Assembly (NCBI RefSeq): GCF_000003855.2
Contig: NW_003101680.1
Location: 4,032,144 to 4,096,143, forward strand
Source of the DNA: Blastomyces gilchristii SLH14081
Taxonomy: Eukaryota; Ascomycota; Eurotiomycetes; Onygenales; Ajellomycetaceae
Length of the DNA stretch: 64,000 nt
Direction: 5' to 3'
Part shown: positions 1-10,235 of the stretch, piece after piece
Position numbering within the stretch: the stretch's first letter is position 1
How the letters are laid out: each line of letters starts with the position of its first letter
Position numbers and translations under genes: made by a program
The notes under the pieces: model-generated
Seen by the model: only the letters and a program-made list of their open reading frames with translations
Told to the model about the DNA's origin: nothing
Database searches by the model: none

Positions 1-2122
1 TTGATATAAAAGAAGCATTTAATCATGTTTCAAAGTCAAAGTTAATTCAGACTTTGAAAATGTTAAAACTGTTACTTTCTCTAATAAAATGAGTTAACTG
101 TTATATATCTAAAAGAATCATACAACTTTTCTTTGATTGAATGAAATGAGACAAGACTGAGATAAAAATAAAAGTATTATAAGAATCTTCAATCTCATTC
201 ATTTTATTTATAATATACACTGCATATCTATTCAAAGATAGAAATATAAAAATAGTGCAATTTTTGAGTTATATAGATAATATTGATCTAGTCTACAGCT
301 CAAAAACTATTAAAGAAAATTTAAAAGTGACTGAAAAAGCTGTAAAGAAAATCTTTATCAGAGCAGATATCAATTAAATTCAATTTAATATGAATAAAAC
401 TGAGTTAATTTATTTCTTTTCTAGATTCAATGAGAAAGAACTATCTCTAACTCTTTTAAATAGAGAGATTAAACCCAGTTTAAATGTCAAATGATTGAGA
501 GTATGATTAAACTCTAAGTTGAATTTTCAATATCATATTCAACAAAGAACTGTCAAGACAGAAAGAGTATTGAATAACAATATCAGACTATTAAATACAG
601 AGAGAGATCTATTCTTTCAGGCTATGAGACAGTTATATATAGCCTGTATTATCTCAGTAACTGATTATGAAGTTCAAGTTTAATGAAATAATCAAGAAAA
701 CTTTACTGAACTCTTTCAAAGTCTGTAAAATAGAGCTTTGAGAAGAATTCTGAGAGCATTCAAATCATCTTCTATTAAAGTAATGGAAATTGAAGCTTCA
801 ATTCTTTCTTCTACTATTAGATTGGAAAAGATCTGTATGAACTATACTCTGAGAGTTATAAAGATGAGCTTAAATCATATAATCAGAGAAAGAGTCTCTT
901 CTTCATTTTCATCAATTAACTCTGGAAATGAACTGAATTGAAATAGATTTCTTGATTAAAATGAAACTAATTCTTCAAAGAAATATCTTCTCAACTGTAC
1001 AGACTATACACACTGATTAAAAATCAATTTTCTTCTTTAAATATTGAAAAAGTTGATCATGAGAAGTTATCTCTCTGAAGAGAAAAGCTTGAATATCTTC
1101 TAGACTTATAAATAAATGAACTATCTAAAGAGAAAGAATATGAACAGCATTTGAAGAGAATTTCTATAATCAATATAAAAGACTCTATTCTGATTTATTC
1201 AGATGACTCAAAAAATGAGAATTTAAATAGATTAGACACAGACATTGCTTATACTGAAGATAATATTAATTTTATCTCAGATTTCTGGAATTTAGACTGT
1301 CAATATAAAGTCTTTGACACTGAACTATTTATAATAGTGAAAGCTTTCAAACTTATTGAAATAAAATCTTATAAAAGAGAAAATAGTTTGAAAGAGATAT
1401 GAATATTCTCTGATAGTTAAGCTGCTTTAAAAAGACTTAGAAATAGTCAGATTTATAATAATCAAATAAATCTTGAACTGATCTTAAACTTCATTTTAAA
1501 AATTCAAAAGAGAAGAATATCAAAGCTGATAATTTATCTACACTGAGTTCCTGCTCATATGAATATTCATGATAATGAATTGACTGATTCAGCTGTAAAA
1601 AAAGGTTCAGAATTAAGCAGATCTATTCAAAAAATTGTATTCTGATCTTTTATAAAGAGAAAAATAAAAGAATCTTATTTAAACAAGTGAAATGAAAGCT
1701 GACAGAAATAAAAGAAGAGTATATATTATTCAAGATTTGAAACAAAACCCAAGTGAAAATCTTGTTCAATTAAATGTAAAAAGAAAATATTCTCATCTAT
1801 AATACAGCTGAAATTAGAACATGACTATTTCAAATCTTATATACAAAGATTTGATGATAGATTTGATTCAATAGAATGCTCATTCTACAATGCAAATGAG
1901 AATTCTGAGTATATTGTAATATACTGTGCATTATACAATAGTCTCAGAGTCAGATTGAAAGAGAAGTATGATCTAAATCAATTAAATATGAGATTCTGAT
2001 TCTCAACTGAGACAGGAATTAAATACTTAATAGACTTTCTATTAGAAACTCAAGCAGCTATAAGAAAATGACTGAATTCAGAAATATCTGAATATGAAGA
2101 GGAGGAAATTGATCAGATATAG
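1..2122 (+). pseudogene. LINE-A ORF2 remnant (RT, RNase H, CCHC)
   Basis: This is the C-terminal half of a non-LTR retrotransposon polyprotein that would copy element RNA at the target site. Readable pieces in order: RT catalytic region around 260-300 (SYIDNIDL, a decayed YxDD box), RT thumb to about 720, a conserved block at 738-941, the RNase H start around 1170-1210 (IYSDDSK, normally TDGSK), the RNase H end near 1540-1600 (H-W/stop-VPAHMNIH), and a Cys/His cluster near 1880-1930. The terminal stop is TAG at 2120-2122. TGA replaces Trp codons throughout; compared with LINE-E, all eight TGG triplets in the first 360 bp of overlap are lost. It is not functional. Confidence 0.88.
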
Positions 2123-2471
2123 TCTGTTAAAACAGCTATATACTATCTTTTAATAATTTATTTCATTACAGTCTCTCTTTATTTTACTTTACTTCTTTCT
2201 ATTCTTTTCTATCTATCTATTTAATGTGTCTATCTTTATGACTGTGTTCTCTTTTCATTTGTCATGTTAAATGGTTTCAAAGTATCAGAAGATGTTAAAA
2301 TACTGCAATTTATAAACAGTTTTTGTATTCTGAGCTGGAATTTTCTGATTTTGCATATCTGAAATTGATGAATGTATAACAGTTAACTTTATAGATATAG
2401 GAAAAACCCTGAGAACTTTTAGTTCTCAGGTAGATGTCATAGTCTCTGACTGCATACATCTATAATTGAAG

Positions 2472-2491
2472 AATAATAATAATAATAATAA
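2472..2491 (+). repeat. (AAT)n tail of LINE-A
   Basis: A run of AAT triplets directly follows the conserved 3' UTR end. Equivalent tails close LINE-C (42462-42480, other strand), LINE-D (about 27132-27151) and LINE-E (about 31283-31300). This is the 3' terminus where target-primed reverse transcription begins. Confidence 0.9.
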
Positions 2492-2989
2492 CTCTCTCTC
2501 TGTTATCTGAGTGAAAATACTTTGTGAATAAATGAGAATACTCACAGTTATGAGACTGTGAGCTGTTACAGAAAAAGAGAAAAGAAGATGAGATTTCATA
2601 GACAGATCTGAGATATTTATACTACTCTACAGAGATTTGTCTATACTATGAGTAATTTCACAGAACAGTCAGATCACTTTAATAAATAAAGAATAATTAT
2701 GAATTACAGGTCTGAATCTTTCTATATGACTATAAAGAGTGATTACAGACTGCAGATATCTTGATTCTACAAGTCTACAGACTTAATGAAAGAATGAAAA
2801 ATTCGTCACAATTTTACAGTGTCAAAGAATGATAATTTATAAGAATGAGTGAAAGATTAACTTATAAATACTTCTCTTTGATAAGAGTGATCTCACAGAA
2901 AGTGATTCATCAGTGAAATGAATCTGTGTGATGATCACACAAGAATCTTGTGACAAAAATGATTGAAGATCAACTGAAACTCAGATATC
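2492..2989 (+). repeat. Fragment of the long LTR of gypsy family Z
   Basis: This 0.5-kb non-coding stretch aligns by eye with 62760-63250 in the same orientation, for example the CTCTCTCTCT start and the segments about fluctuating TAATTT/TTATAAGAAT motifs. The 62590-63745 region is interpreted as a full-length LTR of about 1.15 kb. The fragment is bounded by the LINE-A tail on the left and the LINE-B 5' end on the right, so it is the target into which LINEs inserted. No reading frame is supported. Confidence 0.7.
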
Positions 2990-3365
2990 TGCTCAGAACA
3001 ACCGCTCCACCACGAACTCGCTCGATTTTTCGAATAAGAACCCGCCGATAGACCCATCGAATAGCCCTCGATCATACGAGCATTTTGACGCCATCGCCGA
3101 CCGCATACCCCGTGTGGTTGTGGAGTTATCCAGCCAAACGTGAACCAGATGTTGTTCGAAACTCCTGTGTGGGATTATCCCCCATTCTCCCCTACCACAC
3201 CACAACCCCGGGCCAAATTGCCATACAAATTGTAAGGTGAAGAGACATAGCCATATGTGCCAATCTTCTCAATTTTGGAAGATCCCTGACCTGTAATTGT
3301 GGAGATATCTGAGGAGTGACCTTCACAAAAACCCTGTTCATCTTTGATGTTTCAAAACATCAATG

Positions 3366-3790
3366 CCAAGTCCCACCCTCGTACCGCCCTTCCCAATCTG
3401 GCCCATCCCCGGCAGAAAAATACAAAAAGATACCTCAGCAATAATACCAAGCACATAATCAACAGACACTTCTGAAGTGCAATCTTCATGAATACTCTGT
3501 CTGTCTTCAGTGTATCTAGACATCAACACCAAGTCTCACCCTCGTACCGCCCCTCTCAATCTGGCCCATCCCCGGCAGAATAATACAAAAAGATACCTCA
3601 GTAATAGTATCAAACACATAATCAACAGACACATCTGAAGTGCATTCTCCGCGAAAAACCCTCCCTGTCTTTACACCAAGTCCCACCCTTGTACCGCCCC
3701 TTCCGATCTGGCTCATCCCCGGCAGAAAAGTACAAAAAGATACCTTGACAACTGTATTCAATACATAATCAGCAGACATAACAACTATAA
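3366..3790 (+). repeat. Tandem monomers (about 147-163 bp) in the LINE 5' UTR
   Basis: Three successive units begin with CCAAGTC(C/T)CACCCT at 3366, 3529 and 3676; the third is shorter. Each contains ATCTGGC(C/T)CATCCCCGGCAG, then ACAAAAAGATACCT and an AATCAxCAGACA segment. LINE-D (about 19310-19575) and LINE-C (about 49500-49760, other strand) carry two decayed units each. Copy number therefore varies between LINEs. Position upstream of ORF1 suggests a promoter array comparable in design to monomeric L1 promoters; that role is inferred. Confidence 0.85.
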
Positions 3791-3799
3791 AATCAGTAT

Positions 3800-4672
3800 A
3801 CTTCAAGGTCTGACTGAGCCTTTGATCTCTGCACAGTGAGATATATTAAATCCAGTTTTAATATCTTAATATTCAATAGATTCTGCAAGGAATTGAGAAC
3901 AGCAACACTAGATTTCTATTGAATTTGAGAATTAACTCTATATTAATATAATCATTGACAAAGTCTTCTATTTTGAAATATAAATAACCAGTTCCTCTAC
4001 ATCTCACTGACAATATTTATATTATTATATAGAAACAGACTTATATTCTCTATAATATCAAGACTCTGAAGAGAGAAAGTCTTGATAGAGAGTATATAGT
4101 AGTGCATATCTTAGCAGTTTCTATCTCATTCTTCTGCAGCAGTTAATGCAAAAAAAAAGATCTTAGAAATAGTTTTTTACTTCTCTTGAAAAAGTAAGAT
4201 ATTTTTCTCTAGATTTTATATAATATTCTTATAAAGAATTAAAAACAGAGCTGTTTTCTATTATAATTTCATATTTTTTTAAGTAAGAATTACTTTTTCA
4301 GTGACTGAAGAGCTTTCATTAATACTTAATTCTTTTTTACACTCTCTATTAACTGATTTGAGTTGCATACTCATTGTGTGAGAAGAATTGAATGATTCAG
4401 AATAAAATTGAATAGTTTTAATCACTTTCTCTGTAAAAAATTGATTTATTTTTTATCAGGTTTTCTCTTAAAAACTGTCATATTATCTGATTTATTATCA
4501 ATTGATATCATAGTTTTTCTCACTGTATCTTAAGAAAGAGATTGTAAAGAGTTTATTGATTTATCTTTAAAATCAATTCTAGTTTATTAGATTCTCTTCA
4601 AAAATCTAACCTAGTTACTGAGCTAGTATGAAAGAAATCAGGTATTTTATAGACAAAAGTCTTTTCTTCCTT
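3800..4672 (+). other. LINE-B 5' leader between monomers and ORF1
   Basis: An AT-rich leader of about 0.9 kb is shared with LINE-D (about 19600-20498) and LINE-C (about 48571-49440, other strand). It contains no long frame in any copy. It is part of the element because it is present at the same place in all three. No promoter motif is clear. Confidence 0.75.
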
Positions 4673-4800
4673 TGAAACAGTCTGATCAACTTATCAATTG
4701 AAAACAGACTTAGAAATCTCTTAATTAAAACAGTCTGACCAACTTTTCAAAAGAGTTCAATATATATCTCAATTGAAACAGTCTGATCAACTTTTCATTG
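4673..4800 (+). repeat. Short tandem repeat just before LINE-B ORF1
   Basis: The phrase AAACAGTCTGA(C/T)CAACTT recurs three times with decayed spacers. It is the counterpart of the regular 53-bp array of LINE-D at 20499-20689 and sits directly before the ORF1 start. Confidence 0.75.
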
Positions 4801-4810
4801 AGTGAGAACA

Positions 4811-6412
4811 ATGAGTTCAAAAATACACTCAGTTGATGTGAAAAAAAATGCTTTCTCAAATACTATTTCTGAGATTGAAATTCTAAAGAGAAGAAAGAAA
4901 GAAGAAATAGAGAAATAACAAGTTCTTGAAATACAGAAACTTAAAAAAGTAAGCAAGATTCTTGAAAAGCAGTGTCTGAGTGAGATGAATGAAGAAGTTC
5001 TGTTAATTCTTTATACTCAGACTAGACAACTATAGAAGATGATCAAGTTTAAACTTGAAATTTCAAACACAGTTCAAAAAACATTGAAAATTCCTAGTAC
5101 AATCACTGATTTCTTATCTTACTCTTCTTTCTCTTTTTCTACTTCTTCTTCTTCTTTGAATCAGAAGAAAACATATACTCAAACAGCTGAATCTGCTATC
5201 TCTAAACCTGCTATCTTAAAATCTGCTTAAAATCCTGAGAAAACTGAGAAGAATAATGCTCATACTTCTATTCATAGAAAAGTGAAGAAAAAAATGCAAA
5301 AGAAGAAAAACTTTCAAATCTTCAGAAATAGAAGACTTATTCTCTCAGTCTCAAACCAGGATATCTTGCAAAGAAACAAGCTAAACTCAAATCTCATTTT
5401 CAGAATCAGAAATGAAATTAATCAGCAGTTCTTTTCTCAGTTAATAACTAATATTGAAGTTCAAAAAACAGTTATAGCTTCAATTGAGTTGTTCTTCTTT
5501 GAAAACTTTATTATTCTGACTATAATGCCTGAATTCAGTACAGAATTCCTTATTCAGAATGAGAATCTCTGAAAATCAGCAGTAGAATCTTTGTTAAATA
5601 TAATAATTCTATCTAAGAGAGATGAAAAGTGAGATAAATTCATTCTTTATAATATTTCAGTTGACACTTTTGACTGTGAAGAAGAAATACTACTTCTCAA
5701 AAATGAATTAGAAGAATATAACTCTATTCAACTGAGAAAAGAGCCTGTGTGACTAAATTCAATTAAGTTCAGATAAAGCAGAAGAAATGTCTCTGTTTTA
5801 GTATATACAAAGATACTTGAACAGTCAAAGATCTCTGAAGTAAGAGTAGCAGATTTGAAAATGAGAGTTCATGAATACAAAGACTCAAGAATGAATCTCA
5901 AAGCTTAAACACAGTGTTCAAACTGTCAAAGATATAAACACTTTGTAATCTTCTATTTTAGTGACTCAAAATGTGTATTCTATGCCAGAGATGATAAAAC
6001 TAGTGAGCATAAATGTGAAACATGCTTAAAAAGAGATGAAATATGTTAATACACTATACTTAAATACTCTAATTATAAAGAAAAACATGCATCTAGCTCA
6101 AAAGAATGTATATTTGCTTCAAGAACTCAAAAGAACTGAAGAAAAGATGAAGCTTAAAGTAAATCTAGAACTGAAGAGAATAGTCAAGTCAGTAAACTCA
6201 CAACTGCAAGCTTAAAAAGAAGAATCTCTTAACTATCTAAATCTTTGAACTTCAATTCTTCAGCTAAATATAAACAGAATTTGAATTCTCAAACTTCTGT
6301 TAAGATTAGAGAATTGAGAAATGACTCTGATGATAAACTAGATATAATATAAGTAATTGAGATTTTTACTTTTTATAATAGTTATAATCTACTCTCTGAT
6401 GATAGTGATTAG
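4811..6412 (+). pseudogene. LINE-B ORF1 remnant (gag-like RNA-binding protein)
   Basis: The frame starts at an ATG (MSSK...) and shows a charged coiled-coil-like N-terminus rich in Glu/Lys/Leu, a Ser-rich linker (about 5120-5160), and Cys/His zinc-knuckle sequence around 5908-6080 (CSNCQRY, CVFYARD, NYKEKHASS). This layout is usual for the LINE ORF1 that packages element RNA. The closing stop is TAG at 6410-6412. Several TGA, TAA and TAG stops interrupt it. Some knuckle cysteines have changed (for example FYAR where LINE-D has FCAR), so it is a decayed copy. Confidence 0.82.
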
Positions 6413-6435
6413 ATTCTACTCTACTCTCTTTTAGT

Positions 6436-8485
6436 ATGAATATATAATAAAAATAATAAAAAAAGTTTAAAAACTCTTCAAAAATCACATTTATTTAAAA
6501 TAATGTGAATAGAAACTCAAATTGCATTTATTCTTGTCTTCAAATTATATTTTAATAAAAAGTTGATTTTATACTGCTTCAGAAGCTGAATTTTGATACT
6601 GAGTAAAAATATGTTTTTTCTTATTCAAGCTACTACCACTTTCTACCTCAAAAGTCTGAGATAAAGTTAAGAGTAGTGATCTATGAAAGAAAGAGATCAA
6701 GATATTAATTTAATCTAAGATTTAATATCATATCTGACCCTGATATTCTAGTGAGTGATATTATAGATGAAGAGAATGAGTTTGATACTATACAGCTTAT
6801 AAATATCTATAAAGAAAAGTCATTGAAGAAAAATAATAATATCTGAACAATTAATAGAGAATTTCTGAATATAACTTTATAAAGAAACTCTGTAATTACA
6901 GAAGATTTCAATACACATCATCTCTGATAGAATTCAGAATGTAAAAGAGTAGTAAGAGCTGATAATCTGATTGAATGAATCTTTGAGCATTCAATAGATT
7001 TAGTTAACAAGTCTGATCAACAAACATTCTTTAGAAAAGATATGAAACAGAAATCTATTATAGATCTAATCTTCATATCATAAAATCTAATGAAAAAAAG
7101 ACTTATAAACTGATTTATTGATTCAAATGAGACATCAGAATCAGATCATGAGATTACTCAATTTAATATTGAACTGAGTGAGAAATAAATGAGTGAAAAT
7201 CCTCTTCTCTCTAATCAGTTTAACTTTGAAAAAGCTGACTGAAAGACAGTTGAAGAAAGTCTAAAACTGTTAAAATCTGAAAGACAGAGTGAGCTATATT
7301 GAAATTCTGATCAAGATATCTCAAATGAAATGCTTAAGAATAGAGTGAAGCTCATTACATCTATTATTCTAGTAAGTGTTAAAGATAATATTTCTAAGAG
7401 AAAGTCTTCTGAGTATTCAAAATCTTGATCAAATAAGAATATTATATCTAAAAGAAAATAATTGACTACTGCTAGAAGAGATTGAAAGCATCATATAATT
7501 TCTGATAAGAAGTTTAAAACTGTCAGAAATGAATATTTTTCAGATATTAAAAGAGCTAAAACAGACTGCTGAAATAAATTTCTTGAAGAAGCTTAAGAAA
7601 AGAAAGATTTTAAAGCTTTTAACTATACTAAAATACAAAGTATAGCAAAAATTTCAATCTTAGAATATGAGTTTCAGAAGAAATCATATACAGCAAACTC
7701 TTTTGAGAAAAAATGTTAAGCTTTTATAAGAACTCTGTTTCAAAACTCATCAGATTCAGATTTGAAGAAAGAGAATATATCACTTCTCAACTATATTAAT
7801 GAAAATGACTGAGAATGACCTGATCTTACACAAGATGAATTAGAGTCAGCTATCTTCTCAAGTTCAGTTAAAACTGCTGCAGAGCCTAATTCAATTAATC
7901 ACTTGATTATTCAAAATATATACTTCTACTTAAAGAATGAATATTTTAAGCTCTTTTTCAATCTCTTGAAAACTGAATATTATTCTGAATACTGAAGAGA
8001 AGTCACTGAAGTGATTCTTATAAAATCTAATAGAAAAACTTTAATTTCTAAGTCATATAGAGTAATATCTCTATTGAACTGTCTAGAAAAGGTTTAGAAA
8101 AGATAATAGCTACTCAACTATCTTTTATAAGCTCTATCAGTAATTCCCTTTTATTCAGTAAATAAATAAGAGATAGAAAACAATATTCTGCAATTGACAC
8201 TGTTCTCTCAGTTGTTTATAATATTCAAATAGCAAAGCATGAAGATCTGATCTCAACTGTAGTTTTTTATTAATATAAAAGAAGCATTTGATCATATTTC
8301 AAAGTCAAAGTTAATTAAGACTTTGAGAATGTTAAAACTGTCACTTTCTCTAATAAAATAAGTTAACTGTTTTATACTTAAAAGAATCATACAACTTTTC
8401 TTTGATGAAATGAAATAAGACAAGACTGAGATAAAAATAGAAGTACTGTAAGAATCTTTAATCTCACTCATTTTATTTGCAATAT
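6436..8485 (+). pseudogene. LINE-B ORF2 remnant (endonuclease and N-terminal RT)
   Basis: The frame can be followed from an ATG at 6436. It contains the apurinic-type endonuclease: a DFNTHH segment near 6904-6921 and a SESDHEI segment near 7138-7158 match the conserved D-N and SDH motifs of the exonuclease-endonuclease-phosphatase fold. RT motifs follow (for example AAEPNSINHLI near 7885-7905 and a later FINIKEAFDH region). The coding frame is cut at 8485 by the copia LTR, before the RT catalytic YxDD. Stops are frequent, mostly TGA. Confidence 0.85.
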
Positions 8486-8754
8486 TGTCGGATTGAGTGT
8501 CACGGATGAATATGTTGAAGACATATGAATCTTATGTGTATCAAGATCTACTTGTTATATTATTTGTACACTATCCAATATATCTATTTCATACAAAAGA
8601 TATAGCTATTTATAGTAAAATATATATGCGAGTCAAGAGAGCTAGTATAAGCAAGTATTAGATGAGTATTGTAGTAAGCTGATAATAAATGAGAAATATT
8701 ATAGTAATACAATGTTGATGATGTTCAGTAGTGTATAATCTCTTTTTCCTGACA
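8486..8754 (-). repeat. LTR of a second copia family (copia-2)
   Basis: The segment begins TGTCGGATTG and ends CCTGACA, so its termini form short TG...CA inverted ends (TGTC(A)GG/CCGACA). Immediately to the right, in minus orientation, comes a purine-rich ACTGAGAAGGG tract and then a copia RNase H end. That order makes this the 3' LTR of a minus-strand copia element inserted in LINE-B. Confidence 0.75.
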
Positions 8755-9090
8755 CACCCTTCTCAGTGAATGTAACTTGTAAATGATAGTGTAAATAAAG
8801 CTGTAATAAAAAGAGTGTAGATGAATCTGTAGAGATTATATCAAGATAGATTATTTATATTATCATTCTGCTTATGTCTTGATAATATCTGATATATTAA
8901 CTAGGTCTAGCATCTTGACAAATTCTGTATGTTTCTGATATAGCAGAGTCTTAGTAAGGCCATCTGCTGATATCTAAGCTATAGACACTCAATCAACTGT
9001 AATATCACTGAATTGAACATGTTCTTGAAGCTCACTTCTATATATATCAATGTGGCGGAGCTTTGTGATTATAGAGAAATCTTCCTCTGT
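8755..9090 (-). pseudogene. copia-2 RNase H C-terminal remnant
   Basis: On the minus strand, just upstream of the LTR, the sequence reads as the end of a copia polyprotein: a KLRHIDIYRSELQEHV segment, then DITVDWVSI and ADGLTKTLLYQKHTEF. These correspond to the copia motifs TKHIDIRYHFIRE, V.WVPT and ADGLTKPL. A degenerate leucine-rich tail and a short untranslated stretch follow. The remainder of the polyprotein is missing, because the SINE and then unrelated family Z sequence begin at 9092. It is unlike copia-1 at 28-34 kb, which ends ADELTKPLEMMK. Confidence 0.8.
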
Positions 9091-9091
9091 A

Positions 9092-9470
9092 ATTATTATT
9101 ATTATTATTATTATTATTCTTTCATTATACTCATATGCAAGCGGAGCTTATGATGAGTCCTTGCGTGATGTTAAATACAGGTCAAGTGTTGATTATATAG
9201 GAGGAAATGCAGGTGTTGAGACCACGCCAAGATAACAAGAACATAGGAAATACAAAGGAGTGACAATTAGATACATGCGATAATAACTTCCCAGCTCAGG
9301 AACATAGAGCGATTTATTGAAGTGATTTGTACACCTCTGTATTTATTAGAAACCTGAGGTGCTTGGGTTTCAGATTTAATGTATCCTCTGCGGGTTTCGA
9401 ACTCACACACCTTGGTTTCCCACGCCAAGGCGCTACCGGGTGGCCGCATTAACCATTCGGCCACCGGGGC
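9092..9470 (-). mobile_element. tRNA-derived SINE, copy 1
   Basis: On the minus strand this 379-bp unit starts with a tRNA-like head, continues through an unrelated body and ends in (AAT)n at 9092-9118. A second copy lies at 49902-50127. It encodes no protein; short frames here are chance. It keeps CpG and GG/CC, unlike its surroundings. Its last 30 nt before the tail (TGCATATGAGTATAATGGAA then GAATAAT) resemble the LINE 3' end (TGCATACATCTATAATTGAA then GAATAAT). The head resembles class II (Ser/Leu) tRNAs in its D-arm. I could not delimit a clear target-site duplication. Confidence 0.85.
9394..9463 (-). promoter_or_regulatory. RNA polymerase III A and B boxes of the SINE
   Basis: The A-box-like TGGCCGAATGG is at 9453-9463 and the B-box-like GAGTTCGAAAC at 9394-9404, both read on the minus strand. 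They match tRNA consensus TGGCnnAGTGG and GGTTCGAnnCC closely, with tRNA-like spacing of about 48 bp. This is the internal promoter expected of a tRNA-derived SINE. Confidence 0.82.
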
Positions 9471-10052
9471 ATTATAATTCAGTAGATAGTTATAACTTAA
9501 GAAAGTTTCTTTTCAGTTCATAGATATCTCTAAAGATTATGTCTAAAAACTGAGTTTAAGAGTATTTACAGACAGTAAGCATTTCTTATAGAAAAATAGC
9601 TTAATTCTGTAAAAGATGCTTAAGAATGTCTTTACTAAGATTGATTTATTTATAAATTCAGAGAGTTCTTCTATTATAGATATGAAGAATATTATTCTAT
9701 AAGTAATTAATTACTAAGTTTTCTGAGACTTCTTTTATAAAGATTATTCATGATTCAGATAGCTGCTTCTAAGTGTCTATAGTAAAGTTTATAGAGATTA
9801 AAGTATATAAGTTTCTAGTTCTTTCAGTCATAATAAGTAGTGACTGACTGACAGAGCTTGAAATGTAAGAATAAGTACTCACAGATAATTATTTAAGTAT
9901 TTATAGCTTGATATAATATATACTTATAACTACTAGAAGTATTTATAATAGAAAGATTAAATATAGAGATTAAATGTATAATAGTATTCAAGCTAAGTTA
10001 TGAATAGTATTCATGAACTTTAGTCTATATAATTATGTGTAGTCAATTACTA
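9471..10052 (-). repeat. Fragment of the 5' internal region of gypsy family Z
   Basis: The stretch from TAACTTAAGAAAGTTTC near 9490 to TATAATTATG near 10036 matches 61880-62440 in the same orientation, including the block GAGATTAAAxxTATAATAGTATTCAAGCT. At 10037-10047 it begins the family Z LTR (TGTAGTCAA) and is then cut by gypsy element Gy. It shows no readable domain. Confidence 0.75.
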
Positions 10053-10226
10053 TGTGGTTCGGAAGAACGTACGACCGTCGGATAATAACACGGCCGCTTC
10101 CAAACTTGCTTACAAGTGTAAAGGGGGGCATAGCAGCCACTAATTAATTTAGCATACAATATTATGATATATAAGAAGCCGGCGTACACCTGTAATCATA
10201 CACTGAGAGACAATCTTTGAATCACA
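10053..10226 (+). repeat. 5' LTR of Gy
   Basis: A 174-bp LTR with TGTGGTTC...GAATCACA ends. It keeps CpG-rich text such as GTACGACCGTCGG and AAGCCGGCGTAC, in contrast with the interior. AAGTGTAAAGGGGGGCATAG and a TATATAAG box (about 10171-10177) are candidate promoter parts, inferred from position only. Confidence 0.9.
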
Positions 10227-10235
10227 TCTGATAGT

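Larger units (their letters stand above)
1..2491 (+). mobile_element. LINE-A, 3' part of a Tad1/I-type non-LTR retrotransposon, heavily mutated
   Basis: The window opens inside the reverse transcriptase region and runs through RNase H, a C-terminal CCHC region and a roughly 370-bp 3' UTR to an (AAT)n tail at about 2472-2491. The same 3' end occurs in LINE-C, LINE-D and LINE-E. The copy is almost devoid of CpG and GG/CC and carries many TGA stops. The 5' end lies outside the window. Downstream sequence (2492 onward) is LTR material of gypsy family Z, so this LINE probably inserted into that LTR. Clade naming rests on domain order (RT, RNase H, CCHC) and needs a phylogeny. Confidence 0.9.
2990..8485 (+). 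mobile_element. LINE-B, 5' UTR to RT, interrupted by a copia LTR
   Basis: This copy has the LINE 5' UTR with tandem monomers, ORF1 and the ORF2 endonuclease and RT up to TTTGCAATAT, where a copia LTR begins at 8486. LINE-D reads straight through this point (near 24865), which shows an insertion rather than a natural end. The 5' 800 bp are rich in CpG and GG/CC, whereas everything from about 3840 on is depleted of them. The exact 5' end is uncertain: it lies between about 2974 and 2998, where similarity to LINE-D starts. Confidence 0.88.

Noticed and set aside
3338..3806. Minus-strand frames with a repeated FLPGMGQIG motif as a repeat protein
   Set aside because: The motif arises from translating the LINE 5' UTR monomers in reverse. 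LINE-C and LINE-D do not preserve the frame.
9050..9235. Short frame with an Ile-rich run as a membrane peptide
   Set aside because: The Ile run is the (ATT)n SINE tail; the same artefact appears at 49841-50044.
9380..9470. A functional tRNA gene
   Set aside because: A and B boxes are present, but the acceptor and T stems do not pair well, and the same segment is the head of a 379-bp repeat ending in (AAT)n. It is a SINE head.
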